NCBI GenBank assembly: GCA_018242765.1
Contig: JAFEBH010000011.1
Location: forward strand, 62,001-126,000
Direction: 5' to 3'
Source of the DNA: Nitrospira sp.
GTDB taxonomy: Bacteria; Nitrospirota; Nitrospiria; Nitrospirales; Nitrospiraceae
DNA length: 64,000 bases
Positions within the stretch are counted from its first letter, which is position 1, and every line of letters begins with the position of its first letter. Under the pieces are notes generated by a model that was given only the letters and a program-made list of their open reading frames with translations, searched no databases and was not told where the DNA came from. Positions 53,527 through 63,475 of the stretch are shown here, in pieces. The translations under genes and the position numbers were made by a program.

Positions 53527-53877
53527 GCGGGCCGACTGATTATCCTTCGTGCTCGCGCAACGCGCACGCTAGATTGATCAGATTCTGATCGAAGTGGGCA
53601 GTGCTCGTTGCATGCGCGCAGTGAAGGACAAACCAGCCGTCCCACATCTCACCACTTCCACTATGGCGACTTTAGAAAGCTGCATCTCTCCCATCCCCGC
53701 TATGTAAGGAAAGGGGAAGAGTGGTGGCTAATGGCGCTCATGGCCTTCAGCCTGGTTGGTGTTGTACGAAGGTACGTTGCTAGGTCTTTCCGGTATTTGC
53801 CCATTTGCTTTCCTGCCGCGTGATTCCACAAGAGACAATATCCCGACAATTTCCAATAACGAGGAGGACGGTGTCCG
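53527..53877. other. gap after uvrA
   Basis: 351 bases with no convincing gene on either strand; short frames lack ribosome sites. The end has GAGGAGG about 11 bases before the next start. No terminator with T-tract found. Confidence 0.4.
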
Positions 53878-54207
53878 ATGCAGACTGTTGCGTTGCTGAC
53901 GATCTCCAACATCTTTATGACATTCGCCTGGTATGGGCATCTGAAGTACAAAGACTCGCCCTTGTGGATGGCGATTATGGTCAGTTGGGGGATCGCGTTC
54001 TTTGAGTACTGTCTGCAAGTACCGGCGAATCGGATCGGGCATTATGAATTCACCGCCGCTCAGTTGAAGACAATCCAGGAAGTCATTACTCTGGTCGTGT
54101 TTTGTGTGTTTTCGGTTCTGTACTTGAGGGAACCGCTAAAGTGGAACTATTTGGTTGGTTTCGGCATGATGGTCGGCGCGGTGTTTGTGATTTTCAAGGA
54201 GTGGTGA
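53878..54207 (+). CDS. DUF486-family membrane protein
   Basis: 109 residues, four helices: VALLTISNIFMTFAWYGHLK, MAIMVSWGIAFFEYCLQVPA, EVITLVVFCVFSVLYLREPL and LVGFGMMVGAVFVIFKEW. ANRIGHYEFTAAQLKTIQE between helices 2 and 3 is the family hallmark. The DMT-like fold suggests a small transporter, but no substrate is known. GAGGAGG precedes the ATG at normal distance. Confidence 0.85.
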   Translation: MQTVALLTISNIFMTFAWYGHLKYKDSPLWMAIMVSWGIAFFEYCLQVPANRIGHYEFTAAQLKTIQEVITLVVFCVFSVLYLREPLKWNYLVGFGMMVGAVFVIFKEW

Positions 54208-54382
54208 TGGCAGATTCATGCCACAATAGGTCTACCTAGGCTTCAGTTTCCTCCTGCAACTCTGGCCTACCGTCACGATTCTTTTCCGTTCGCATCTTGT
54301 CACTTCCGCTTGCAGCTCATTTATGAGCTCACTACAATACGGCCCAATTTATCTCGATCGTCGAGCGAAAGGGGATATCGGT

Positions 54383-56914
54383 ATGCCAAAGGCAAAGAAA
54401 TCAGAGTCCAGCGAGAAGGCCGGGAAGGAAACCAAGAAGTCGGCAACGCTTGCGACGACAACGACTCCGACATCGGAAGACTTTGAAAAGCTCGGTGTTT
54501 TTTATATGGGACGGCCTTATGACTTGGCAACAAAGCAGGCGAAGCCGGGATGGCTTCTCTATGACTCCAAAGATCTCGTGACCCATGCGGTTTGCGTCGG
54601 GATGACCGGCAGCGGAAAGACCGGCCTCTGTTTAGCTCTCCTCGAAGAGGCGGCAATCGACAATATCCCGGCCATCATCATCGATCCGAAGGGTGACCTG
54701 GGGAACCTGATGCTGACGTTTCCAAACCTAAAAGGCGAAGATTTCCAGCCTTGGATTAATGAAGACGACGCCCGCAAGAAGGGCTTGTCGTCAGCCGATT
54801 ATGCCCAGGCACAAGCAGAGTTGTGGACGAAAGGCTTGGCGGGCTGGCAGCAGGATGGCGCGCGCATTCAGCGACTTCGTGATGCCGCGGATATGGCGAT
54901 CTATACCCCTGGGAGCAGCGCCGGGCTGCCGGTGTCTATTCTCAAGTCGTTTGCGGCGCCGGCTCCTGATGTGCTTGAGGATGCAGAACTGTTGCGCGAA
55001 CGGATCAGTACGACGGTCACGAGCCTGCTCGGTTTGCTCGGGATTGAAGCCGACCCCATCCAGAGCCGAGAACACATTCTCTTGTCTACGATCCTGGATC
55101 AGACCTGGAGAAAAGGACAGGATCTCGATTTGGCAGCCTTAATCCAGGCCATTCAAGCCCCGCCGGTATCGAAGATCGGCGTGATGGACGTCGACTCATT
55201 TTTCCCCTCGAAAGATCGCTTTGCCCTCGCGATGAAACTGAATAACCTGCTCGCCGCGCCGGGATTTCAAGCCTGGCTCGAAGGTGAGGCGCTCGACATT
55301 CAGTCGATCATGTATACCCCGCAGGGCAAGCCACGCCTTGCCATTTTCTCTATCGCACATTTGAACGATGCCGAACGCATGTTCTTCGTGACGCTGTTGC
55401 TCAGTCAAATGGTGGGGTGGATGCGGGCACAGTCTGGGACGACTAGCTTGCGGGCGCTCCTCTATATGGATGAGATCTTCGGCTATTTTCCGCCTGTTTC
55501 GAATCCGCCGTCCAAGCTGCCGCTGATGACCCTCCTCAAGCAGGCGCGAGCATTTGGCCTCGGAGTGGTGCTAGCCACGCAGAACCCCGTCGATCTCGAC
55601 TATAAAGGCTTGGCTAACACGGGGACCTGGTTCATCGGGCGACTGCAGACCGAACGGGATAAGGCCCGCGTCCTGGAAGGATTGGAAGGAGCCTCGACCA
55701 GTGCCGGGAAGAAGTTTGATCGTGGTCGTATGGAGCAGACACTCGCCGGCTTGGGCAATCGGATCTTTCTCATGAACAATGTCCACGAGGACGAGCCGGT
55801 CGTGTTTGAGACACGCTGGTGCCTGTCCTATCTCCGCGGGCCGCTGACCAGGACGCAGATCAAACAACTCATGGATCCACTGAGAGGTAAGGGGGTAGGG
55901 GGGAAAGGTGAGGCGTCAGCAACTGCTCACTCGGCACTCAGCCCTCAGTCCTCAGCACTGGCCTCGCGCCCCATGTTGCCTCCCGAGGTGTCTCAGCATT
56001 TCATCCCATTGCGCGGTTCAACGCCGGAGGGGAGTGACTTGGTCTATGCTCCGATGTTGTTGGGCGCGACACAAATCCGTTTCTCTGATTCGAAGAGCGG
56101 GGTCGATACTGTCCAGGACATGACCGTGATGACGGCCATTACCGACAGTGCTGTGGCGGTCGATTGGGATAAGGCTGTTACGGCGGATCTGGCGGTGGCG
56201 GATCTTGAGCGGGAGCCGTCAGACAAGGCGCAATTCCGGCCAGTGCCGGCCAGTGCGGGCAAAGCCAAAAGTTATGCCGACTGGACCAAGGATTTCAGTG
56301 GCTGGCTGTTCAGGACACAAAAGGTCGAATTGTTCCGGAGCCCCAGCACGAAGGACGTGTCCAAACCAGGTGAATCCGAGCGAGATTTCCGTGTGCGGTT
56401 GCAGCAGATCGGGCGTGAACAGCGTGACAAGGGGGCGGAAGCGCTTCGTCAGAAATATGCCTCGAAGATGACGACGCTGCAAGATCGTATTAGAAGAGCA
56501 GAATTGGCGAAGGAGAAGCAACAGGCGGAGTCCCGTTCCAGCCAAATGCAGGCGGCCATTTCCGTCGGTGCGTCAATCCTTGGGGCGTTTATGGGACGAA
56601 AAACGATCAGCGCGGCCAATATCGGGCGAGCCACCACGGCCATTCGGAGCGCCGGTCGAGTCATGAAAGAATCTCAAGATCTCGGAGCAGCCGAAGAAAA
56701 TGTCACGGTGCTCCAACAGCAGCTGGCCGAGCTCGAAGCGCAGTTCAAGTCCGAGAGCGATGCATTGGCCACGGCCACCGACCCACTCAATGAGAAGCTC
56801 GAAACAATCTCTATAAAACCCACCAAGGCCAATATCGCCGTGAAGCTGGTGGCTCTCGCCTGGGCCCCGCATTGGCGAGGCGCAAACGGGAGTCTCGATC
56901 CGGCTTGGGGCTAG
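54383..56914 (+). CDS. HerA/DUF87-like ATPase with C-terminal coiled coil
   Basis: 843 residues. The N-terminal ~30 are Lys/Ser/Thr-rich. Walker A VGMTGSGKTGLCLALL (Lys79, Thr80), IIIDPKGDLGNLMLTF, Walker B RALLYMDEIFGYFPP and LATQNPVDLDYKGLANTGTW with downstream Arg as sensor place it among HerA/FtsK-type motors. A Glu/Lys/Arg-rich coiled coil spans about residues 665-715, and another about 780-815. A Ser/Ala linker at about 502-530 is encoded by a repeat-like insertion. Possible role: DNA or protein translocation, or a membrane-linked hexamer; no nuclease (NurA) is adjacent. ATG 54383 follows AAAGGGGA; the ATG at 54323 is less supported. Confidence 0.75.
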   Translation: MPKAKKSESSEKAGKETKKSATLATTTTPTSEDFEKLGVFYMGRPYDLATKQAKPGWLLYDSKDLVTHAVCVGMTGSGKTGLCLALLEEAAIDNIPAIIIDPKGDLGNLMLTFPNLKGEDFQPWINEDDARKKGLSSADYAQAQAELWTKGLAGWQQDGARIQRLRDAADMAIYTPGSSAGLPVSILKSFAAPAPDVLEDAELLRERISTTVTSLLGLLGIEADPIQSREHILLSTILDQTWRKGQDLDLAALIQAIQAPPVSKIGVMDVDSFFPSKDRFALAMKLNNLLAAPGFQAWLEGEALDIQSIMYTPQGKPRLAIFSIAHLNDAERMFFVTLLLSQMVGWMRAQSGTTSLRALLYMDEIFGYFPPVSNPPSKLPLMTLLKQARAFGLGVVLATQNPVDLDYKGLANTGTWFIGRLQTERDKARVLEGLEGASTSAGKKFDRGRMEQTLAGLGNRIFLMNNVHEDEPVVFETRWCLSYLRGPLTRTQIKQLMDPLRGKGVGGKGEASATAHSALSPQSSALASRPMLPPEVSQHFIPLRGSTPEGSDLVYAPMLLGATQIRFSDSKSGVDTVQDMTVMTAITDSAVAVDWDKAVTADLAVADLEREPSDKAQFRPVPASAGKAKSYADWTKDFSGWLFRTQKVELFRSPSTKDVSKPGESERDFRVRLQQIGREQRDKGAEALRQKYASKMTTLQDRIRRAELAKEKQQAESRSSQMQAAISVGASILGAFMGRKTISAANIGRATTAIRSAGRVMKESQDLGAAEENVTVLQQQLAELEAQFKSESDALATATDPLNEKLETISIKPTKANIAVKLVALAWAPHWRGANGSLDPAWG
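55884..55972 (+). repeat. repeat-like insertion inside the HerA-like gene
   Basis: GTAAGGGGGTAGGGGGGAAA then GGTGAGGCGTCAGC and ACTCGGCACTCAGCCCTCAG, CTCAGCACT. The G-rich half followed by CTCAG units is like the intergenic repeats near 44400 and 45900. It is in frame and encodes a linker (GKGVGGKGEASA, then HSALSPQSSALAS). Confidence 0.5.
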
Positions 56915-57363
56915 CGCGTACCGTTTCTGCCCAGTTGTGTAACCACCGCTGGTCTCCCCTCCATCTCAGCTAGAGCTGACCGCCTAGGCATTAGAGCATC
57001 CGCCAGGCGGTCAAGCAGAGTGTATCTTTCGACATCCTCATTTTGAACACCATCAAGTTTTCTGCTCGTCAGACCGAAAAGGTACCGCATTGGTTTGTCG
57101 AAAATTCTGCAGTATCAGGAAATTTGGTGATGGGACAGGCCGTGAAAGCCTTCCCTTTTTCAGGTTGTGTCAGGCAGCTCTGGGAGGCTTTGTCACGAGG
57201 TGAGTCACTGGAGGCAGTGGAGTGGATGCGGCGCCCGGGAGCGAGTCGAGACTTTGTTTGACGGCGTAGTTTGCTGAACAGGGAACAGACGGGTCGGTGA
57301 CAGGTCACGATTCATGGGCAGGTCAAATCGCCGCATCGCGCAAGATACGAAGGAGGCTGTGTG
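56915..57363. other. gap before the FIST-kinase operon
   Basis: 449 bases. A short open frame ending at 57261 has a segment (FPFSGCVRQLWEALSRGESL) faintly like a PqqD helix, but only a TTG start at 57043 or ATG 57130 without good ribosome sites. A GACCGCCT / AGGCGGTC hairpin lies at 56978-57012. No other feature seen. Confidence 0.35.
56978..57012 (+). terminator. possible hairpin after the HerA-like gene
   Basis: 8-bp perfect stem GACCGCCT / AGGCGGTC around a 19-base loop, 60 bases after the stop. No T-tract. Weak evidence for termination. Confidence 0.3.
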
Positions 57364-58506
57364 ATGGAAGTCCATACGCTTGGGTTTGATCTGAAAAAGC
57401 ACTGGTCAGTCAGCCATCGACCAAAAATTGATTCACCTCGAACACTCGTGTTGTTGTTTGGATCGTCAAGTCTTCTCGATGCTGATGGTCCTATCGCCGA
57501 GTTGCTTCACGACTACCCAGACTCTCTTGCCATTGGCTGTTCAACGGCAGGGGAAATTCTTGGAACGCAGGTTTGCGACGAGAGTGTGAGTGCAGCCATT
57601 GCCCGATTCGAACAGACCGATCTTCGACTGGCCAGCGCCCCAGTCCTATCCGCTGACGAGTCATTTGCCGCCGGGCAAGATATCGCGCGTCAACTGAATG
57701 ATGCTCGTCTGAAAGGTATTTTTGTACTTTCAGATGGTCTTCAGGTGAACGGGAGTGAGTTGGTGCGAGGCCTCAACACCCAGGTTGCATCATCAGTTGT
57801 GGTGACTGGGGGGTTAGCCGGCGATGGGGATCGGTTTCGTCGGACCTGGGTCTTGAAAGATCAAAGACCACAAACGGGTTTTGTGACGGCCGTCGGGTTC
57901 TATGGCGATCGAATTCGGATCGGGCATGGCTCAAAAGGAGGCTGGGATCGCTTTGGGCCGGAACGTCGTGTGACCAAGTCGAAAGGAAACGTGCTCTTTG
58001 AGCTCGATGGCCGTCCTGCCCTTCAACTGTACAAGGAGTATTTGGGGGAGCGAGCCTCTGGCTTGCCAGCGACCGGCCTATTATTCCCGCTCGCACTGCG
58101 CGCCGAGGAATCAGATCCGAAGCGCCTCGTCCGAACCATTTTGGCCGTGAATGAATCGGATCAGTCGTTGACCTTCGCCGGCGATATTCAGGAAGGGGCA
58201 CTGGCCCAGCTGATGAAGGCGAATTTTGACCGATTGGTTCAAGGTGCCTCAGAAGCTGCCACCTTGACGCACCCATCGGTCGATGGAGATTCGTCTGTGC
58301 TCGCGATTGCAATTAGCTGTGTGGGCCGCCGGCTTGTGTTGGGAGGAAGGACGGAGGAGGAGATCGAAGCGACTCTTGATGTGTTACCGAAAGGAACCCA
58401 ACAGATCGGGTTCTATTCCTATGGCGAGATCTCCCCCTACGCCACAGGGACCTGTGATTTGCACAATCAGACGATGACGTTGACCACGTTGAGTGAGACT
58501 GCCTGA
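57364..58506 (+). CDS. FIST-domain sensory protein (NosP-like)
   Basis: 380 residues, FIST_N plus FIST_C. LVLLFGSSSLLDADGPIAEL, AIGCSTAGEILG, GIFVLSDGLQVNGSELVRGL, VVTGGLAGDGDRF, RIGHGSKGGWDRFGPERRVT and DGRPALQLYKEYLG belong to the first part. PLALR, LAVNESDQSLTFAGDIQEGA, CVGRRLVLGGRTEEE and GFYSYGEISPYATGTCDLHN close the second. FIST proteins beside hybrid kinases include NosP, a haem protein that senses nitric oxide and controls the kinase. Here two kinase genes follow with no gap (6 bases, then ATGA). AAGGAGG gives ATG 57364 at seven bases. The ligand is inferred, not shown. Confidence 0.85.
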   Translation: MEVHTLGFDLKKHWSVSHRPKIDSPRTLVLLFGSSSLLDADGPIAELLHDYPDSLAIGCSTAGEILGTQVCDESVSAAIARFEQTDLRLASAPVLSADESFAAGQDIARQLNDARLKGIFVLSDGLQVNGSELVRGLNTQVASSVVVTGGLAGDGDRFRRTWVLKDQRPQTGFVTAVGFYGDRIRIGHGSKGGWDRFGPERRVTKSKGNVLFELDGRPALQLYKEYLGERASGLPATGLLFPLALRAEESDPKRLVRTILAVNESDQSLTFAGDIQEGALAQLMKANFDRLVQGASEAATLTHPSVDGDSSVLAIAISCVGRRLVLGGRTEEEIEATLDVLPKGTQQIGFYSYGEISPYATGTCDLHNQTMTLTTLSETA

Positions 58507-58512
58507 TTGCCT

Positions 58513-61500
58513 ATGCACCCCTTGCTGGCTCGACAACTGAAACGCCTGGGGCTTGATGAGGCGCATCCCCCATCTCCGGTGGTGTGGGACGAGCTGCTGA
58601 AGAAGATCGATCAGAGTTATGTCGAAGCAGACCAAGGCCATGCGCTCTTGGAGCGGTCGTTGGCTCTTTCTTCAACAGAAATGCAGGAGCTCTACGCTCA
58701 ACTCAAACAGACCAGTGATACCCAGCTGGCACAAGAACGGAAGAAACTCCAAACCGTGCTGCATTCGTTAGGCGACGGACTCTGTGTTGTGGGCGCAGAA
58801 TGGAAGATTCAGATGGTCAACCATCAGGCCGAGGTGTTGTTAGGGGAACCTGCTGACGTACTGCTTGATCGGCCTGTCTATCGAATGATTTCGCCTGGTC
58901 CCAAAGAATATCAAGAGGAATGTCTCGTGACCGATGCCACATTTCCTCCGCTCGCGTCCGGTGAACCTTACCGCACGGATGATGGGCTGTTGATTAGAGC
59001 CGACGGTCGGTTGCTCCCTATTTCCCTGGTCGTGACGCCCATGTCGTTGGAAGGGATTGTGGTCGGAGCGGTACTGGTTTTCAGAGACATCACGCATCAG
59101 AAACAGGTCGAGCGGGAACGTCAACAGACAGAGGATCTGCTCCGTCGAATTCAGAGCGGATTGTCCGAACTCGCAGAAAGTCCTGAAATTTATGACGGGA
59201 ATCTTGAGCAAGCGTTTCGAACCATCACGCGGGTTGCGGCGGTCTTTTTGTGTGTCGAACGGGTCAGTATCTGGTTCTTTACGGAGCACCATTCAGCCAT
59301 TCAATGTGCCAAACTCTATCAATCGGCCACTCAAGAGCATTCACAGGGTCTTGTGTTGGCAGCCTCCACGTATCCACGCTATTTCCAAGCGTTGGAGTTA
59401 GAACAACTCATTGTGGCGGATGATGCTCTGCGGGACTCCAGTACGAGGGAGTTTGCTGATGGCTATTTAACCTCTCAGGGGATTACCTCCATGCTTGATG
59501 TCCCGATCCGTTCGGGTGGTCGGATGGTGGGAGTGATTTGTCACGAGCACATCGGTCCCAGACGCCATTGGACGTTGGAAGAGCAGCATTTTGCCGTCTC
59601 TGTGGCGAACACCCTCGCATTGGCTCTTGAGGCGGCCGACCGGAAAAAAGTTGAGCAGGCCCTGCGTACAAGTGAAGGGCGTTTGACCACGACGGTCCAC
59701 AGCACGAATATCGGGATTTGGGACTGGGATCTGTCGACAAATGACGTCTACCTATCCCCGGAGTGGAAGCGGCAACTCGGCTACGAGGATCACGAATTAG
59801 CTGGGTCATTTGAAGAGTGGAAAAGTCGGCTACACCCTGACGATCGTGACCAGACGTGGGGCGCTATCGAGAGTTATCTACTTGCCCATACCGCACAGTT
59901 CGAACTGGAGCATCGTCTTCGCCACAAGGACGGCTCCTACCGGTGGATTCTTACCCGTGGGACATCGATCAAAAATGTGGGGGATCTATCAGCCAGAATG
60001 GTCGGTATTAATATCGATGTGACTGATCGGAAATTAGCGGAGGAGGCACTCCGACAAGCTAAAGATGCAGCGGAAGCCGCGAATCAAGCCAAAAGCCAAT
60101 TTCTCGCCAATATGAGCCACGAAATCAGGACACCCATGAACGGCGTGCTCGGCCTAACGGAGTTATTGCTTCGCTATCCTCTCAACGAGAAAGAGCGTCA
60201 TTTGACCCAATCAATCCATCAGTCCGGATCGGTACTCCTGTCGATCATTAATGACATTCTCGATTTTTCAAAAATTGAGGCTGGAAAATTGCAATTAGAG
60301 AGGATCCCCTTTGATGTTCATCGGACGATTGAGGAAGCCGTGGCCGTTTCAGCCCCTACCGCAGAGCAGAAAGGGCTGCGGTTGTCCTGTCAAATCGATC
60401 CCCAACTTCCGTTGTCCCTGGTCGGGGACCCGACAAGACTGAGACAGATCATCGTCAATCTGGTCAGCAACGCGGTCAAGTTCACTGAGCAGGGTGCCAT
60501 CACTGTAAGTGCTGAGCTGAAGGAGTCAAGCGACAGGGGAAACGGGTTGTCCGTCACAGTGACGGATACGGGTATCGGAATTTCCCCTGATGCCCAGACA
60601 CATATTTTCGACGCATTTTCTCAAGCGGATGGATCGACGACCAGGAAATACGGAGGAACAGGGTTGGGCCTTGCGATTGTCAAGCAACTGGTGACTCTCA
60701 TGGGTGGGACGATTGAATTGCAGAGTCGTCCGGGAGAAGGGACCTGTTTTCGATTCACGGTGTATTGCAAACGCTCTGATATGCCGGTCTCGAGGTCGGC
60801 AGAATCGCTTATCATGCCGGCGAAATGTGATGAAACGGTCAGCGATCAGCTCTCAGTGAACGCGGGCGAGTTTCGTGTTCTCCTAGTGGAGGATAATCCA
60901 ACCAATCGCGAAGTAGCTTGTGGCATGCTGGAAATGCTTAGTTGCCAGGTCGATACGGCAGAGAATGGACGAGAGGCCGTCGCTGCCATAGCCAAGACGG
61001 ATTATGCCCTTGTCTTTATGGACTGCCAGATGCCGGAGATGGATGGAATGACCGCGACCAAACTGATTCGGGCATGCGAGACGGAACGAGTGGGCTCGGG
61101 CGAAGGTAGTGGGAGCGTTTCCAAACGACGACTGCCGATTGTGGCGTTGACGGCGCACGCGATGCAAGGCGACCGGGAGCACTGTCTCTCAGTCGGCATG
61201 GATGATTATCTCACTAAGCCCTTTACCCTCGCTCTTCTTGAGCAGATGCTTGTTCGTTGGGTACCGCACTGGTCGAGAGGGGATTCGGGTCGGTCCGCGC
61301 GTCCATCAGGTTTCGGTGCGAATAACCTAGTGGGTGATCTGACAGAGGATGTTCGTCCGGAAACGGATCCGGTTGGGCAGCCTGCTGAGGGGGTCATCGA
61401 TCAAACAGCTCTGGCGGGGATTCGCGTACTTCAACGTCCGGGACAGCCCGATCTTGTCGTACGCGTCGTAACGTCATATCTTGAAACGTCGCCGGATATT

Positions 61501-61752
61501 GTCGACCGAATACGCTCAGCCGCACGGTTGCAAAATGCTACGGAACTGCGCGCTGCCGCGCACCGCCTTAAGTCGAGCAGCGCTCAGCTTGGAGCCACGG
61601 CGGTTTCCGCTGATTGTCGAGAATTAGAGCAGATGGGAGAGCGTCAAGACCTAACGCATGTCGATGAGGTGGTTGATCGGCTGGGGCAACATTATACGGC
61701 GGCCTGTGTTGCGCTTCGAAGGGAAGTGACCAAAGGAAGTGTTTCAGCATGA
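58513..61752 (+). CDS. hybrid sensor histidine kinase (PAS-GAF-PAS-HK-REC-HPT)
   Basis: 1079 residues, no transmembrane segment. Order: a leader with coiled coil (to about 85), PAS-1 (about 85-200), GAF (about 210-375), PAS-2 with PAC (about 385-510, [21 protein letters not shown] region), HisKA with His536 in [15 protein letters not shown], HATPase ([33 protein letters not shown]), receiver with Asp837 in [14 protein letters not shown], and a C-terminal HPT with His1017 in [15 protein letters not shown] full internal phosphorelay. Being co-translated with the FIST gene, it is the likely target of that sensor. ATG 58513 is used; TTG 58507 is possible. The stop overlaps the next start (ATGA). 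Confidence 0.9.
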   Translation: MHPLLARQLKRLGLDEAHPPSPVVWDELLKKIDQSYVEADQGHALLERSLALSSTEMQELYAQLKQTSDTQLAQERKKLQTVLHSLGDGLCVVGAEWKIQMVNHQAEVLLGEPADVLLDRPVYRMISPGPKEYQEECLVTDATFPPLASGEPYRTDDGLLIRADGRLLPISLVVTPMSLEGIVVGAVLVFRDITHQKQVERERQQTEDLLRRIQSGLSELAESPEIYDGNLEQAFRTITRVAAVFLCVERVSIWFFTEHHSAIQCAKLYQSATQEHSQGLVLAASTYPRYFQALELEQLIVADDALRDSSTREFADGYLTSQGITSMLDVPIRSGGRMVGVICHEHIGPRRHWTLEEQHFAVSVANTLALALEAADRKKVEQALRTSEGRLTTTVHSTNIGIWDWDLSTNDVYLSPEWKRQLGYEDHELAGSFEEWKSRLHPDDRDQTWGAIESYLLAHTAQFELEHRLRHKDGSYRWILTRGTSIKNVGDLSARMVGINIDVTDRKLAEEALRQAKDAAEAANQAKSQFLANMSHEIRTPMNGVLGLTELLLRYPLNEKERHLTQSIHQSGSVLLSIINDILDFSKIEAGKLQLERIPFDVHRTIEEAVAVSAPTAEQKGLRLSCQIDPQLPLSLVGDPTRLRQIIVNLVSNAVKFTEQGAITVSAELKESSDRGNGLSVTVTDTGIGISPDAQTHIFDAFSQADGSTTRKYGGTGLGLAIVKQLVTLMGGTIELQSRPGEGTCFRFTVYCKRSDMPVSRSAESLIMPAKCDETVSDQLSVNAGEFRVLLVEDNPTNREVACGMLEMLSCQVDTAENGREAVAAIAKTDYALVFMDCQMPEMDGMTATKLIRACETERVGSGEGSGSVSKRRLPIVALTAHAMQGDREHCLSVGMDDYLTKPFTLALLEQMLVRWVPHWSRGDSGRSARPSGFGANNLVGDLTEDVRPETDPVGQPAEGVIDQTALAGIRVLQRPGQPDLVVRVVTSYLETSPDIVDRIRSAARLQNATELRAAAHRLKSSSAQLGATAVSADCRELEQMGERQDLTHVDEVVDRLGQHYTAACVALRREVTKGSVSA

Positions 61753-63308
61753 GTATCGAACGTCGTCCGACGGTCTTGGTTATCGATGACGATACTATTG
61801 CCCGAATGCTAGCGCGTGAGGCGCTTGAGCAGTCTGGGTGGTCGGTGGAAGAGGCAGAGAATGGGCGTCTGGGAATCGAAGCCTTCGTCCGCCACGCTCC
61901 AGATCTGGTACTCCTGGACATTATGATGCCGGAGATGGACGGCTTTGTCGTCTGTGCCGAGGTGAGGCGGTTGCCCAAGGGAATCCATACACCGGTACTC
62001 ATGATGACCGGACTGGAGGACTATCAATCCATTACACAGGCGTACGATACTGGGGCGACCGATTTTATCGTCAAGCCGATCAATGGGCTCCTCTTGACCC
62101 ACCGGGTGCGCTACATGTTGCGGGCAAGTCACGCCATGCGTGACTTGCGTGACAGCCAGGAGAAACTGGTCCAGGCTCGTGACGCCGCACTGGAAGGGGC
62201 GCGGTTGAAATCAGAGTTCCTGGCCACGGTGAGTCATGAGATCCGGACACCGATGAATGGCATCATCGGGATGGATGACTTACTGCTTGACACAGATCTG
62301 ACACCGGAACAGCGCGATTGTGCTGAAACGATCAAGACGTCTGCAAAGGCCTTGTTGGATATCATCAACGACATTTTGGATTTCTCCAAGTTGGAATCGG
62401 GACATGTGATACTGAGTCGGGAAGAGTTTGCCATTCATGCGGTGGTGCAAGACCACTTGACGCCATTGCTGGAGCGAGTAAAAGAGAAAGCGATCCTACT
62501 TCGGCATGACATCGATCCAACGGTTCCTTCGAATCTCTGTGGCGATCGGGCCCGCCTGGGCCGTCTGGTCTCTGGACTCCTGAGTAATGCCGTCAAGTTC
62601 ACTGAGCGGGGTGAGATCTCCCTGCACGTAGGTCCCTCTCCACGAGCATCTGGGGACACGGAGCCTCAGTCGTCTCGTGGCGCAAGCTGGGTACGATTTA
62701 CTGTTACTGACACGGGAGTTGGTATTGATAAGGCCGATGCAGATCGATTGTTTCAGCCCTTCGTCCAGGCAGATGGATCCAATCGAAGGAAATACGGAGG
62801 GATGGGACTTGGATTGGCCCTTGCAAAGCAGCTTGTCGAATTGATGGGTGGGACAATCGAATTCGAGAGTGAGCTCGGAAGAGGAAGCCGCTTCTGGTTC
62901 GATCTTCCTTTTACTGCGGTAAGTCCGAGCTCACCACAAGTCGTGAAACAGCGGAATGCTCTCATGTACGTGAACGAAGCAGTCAGTCAGGCGATTCTCG
63001 GAAGAACCTTAGAAAAGCTTGGGTGCCGGGTCTCTGTCATCACGAACGTGGCGGATCTTAGCAAGATCGTCCTTGAGCATTCGCCCTCTCTTTTGGTGGC
63101 GGAATTCAATCTGTTGACCTCAGAAGCAGAACGTATTCAGGTGCAACGACTGAAAGAGCAGTTTTCTCAGCTACGCATTCTCGGTCTCTCTCACGATATC
63201 GTGAGCGGCGAGATTCCATCCGATCTTCCCTTCGTAGTCGATGGATATCTCAAAAAGCCCCTCACTGTCGAAGCCATCAAGGCTGCGATAGGAGACGCGG
63301 TTTCCTAG
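61749..63308 (+). CDS. receiver-histidine kinase with degenerate C-terminal receiver
   Basis: 519 residues, cytoplasmic. Receiver 1-125 with Asp57 in [15 protein letters not shown] and Lys in IVKPIN. HisKA with His163 in [15 protein letters not shown]. HATPase with [18 protein letters not shown] and [17 protein letters not shown]. The last ~120 residues fold like a receiver ([34 protein letters not shown]) but lack the acidic pair (VNE) and the phospho-Asp (VAEFN), so it probably cannot be phosphorylated. It could receive phosphate from the HPT of the kinase encoded upstream and itself signal onwards, or serve as a decoy. No DNA-binding output is present. Confidence 0.88.
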   Translation: MSIERRPTVLVIDDDTIARMLAREALEQSGWSVEEAENGRLGIEAFVRHAPDLVLLDIMMPEMDGFVVCAEVRRLPKGIHTPVLMMTGLEDYQSITQAYDTGATDFIVKPINGLLLTHRVRYMLRASHAMRDLRDSQEKLVQARDAALEGARLKSEFLATVSHEIRTPMNGIIGMDDLLLDTDLTPEQRDCAETIKTSAKALLDIINDILDFSKLESGHVILSREEFAIHAVVQDHLTPLLERVKEKAILLRHDIDPTVPSNLCGDRARLGRLVSGLLSNAVKFTERGEISLHVGPSPRASGDTEPQSSRGASWVRFTVTDTGVGIDKADADRLFQPFVQADGSNRRKYGGMGLGLALAKQLVELMGGTIEFESELGRGSRFWFDLPFTAVSPSSPQVVKQRNALMYVNEAVSQAILGRTLEKLGCRVSVITNVADLSKIVLEHSPSLLVAEFNLLTSEAERIQVQRLKEQFSQLRILGLSHDIVSGEIPSDLPFVVDGYLKKPLTVEAIKAAIGDAVS

Positions 63309-63329
63309 CCGTGTGTCCCCGGAGCTATC

Positions 63330-63352
63330 GCGAGAGTCAGTCTGTCTCTCGC
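63330..63352. terminator. hairpin between convergent genes
   Basis: 7-bp perfect stem GCGAGAG / CTCTCGC with a 9-base loop between the kinase stop and the UPF0114 stop. No strong T-tract on either side. Confidence 0.45.
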
Positions 63353-63475
63353 CCTGCTCTATTGTACCCCCGAGAGAACCGATGAGGATTTAATGAGTTG
63401 AGAGCGTTCAGGCTAAGCCTGTCTGGCTTCTCACCGAGATATTCCATAGCCAGCCGAATCGTATCACGCCACAGT

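Noticed and set aside
53608..53823. 71-residue open frame after uvrA
   Set aside because: No ribosome site, no recognisable motif and basic/aromatic composition typical of a chance frame.
57043..57261. 72-residue open frame with a faint PqqD-like segment
   Set aside because: TTG start, no ribosome site and only one short resemblance; left as part of the gap description.
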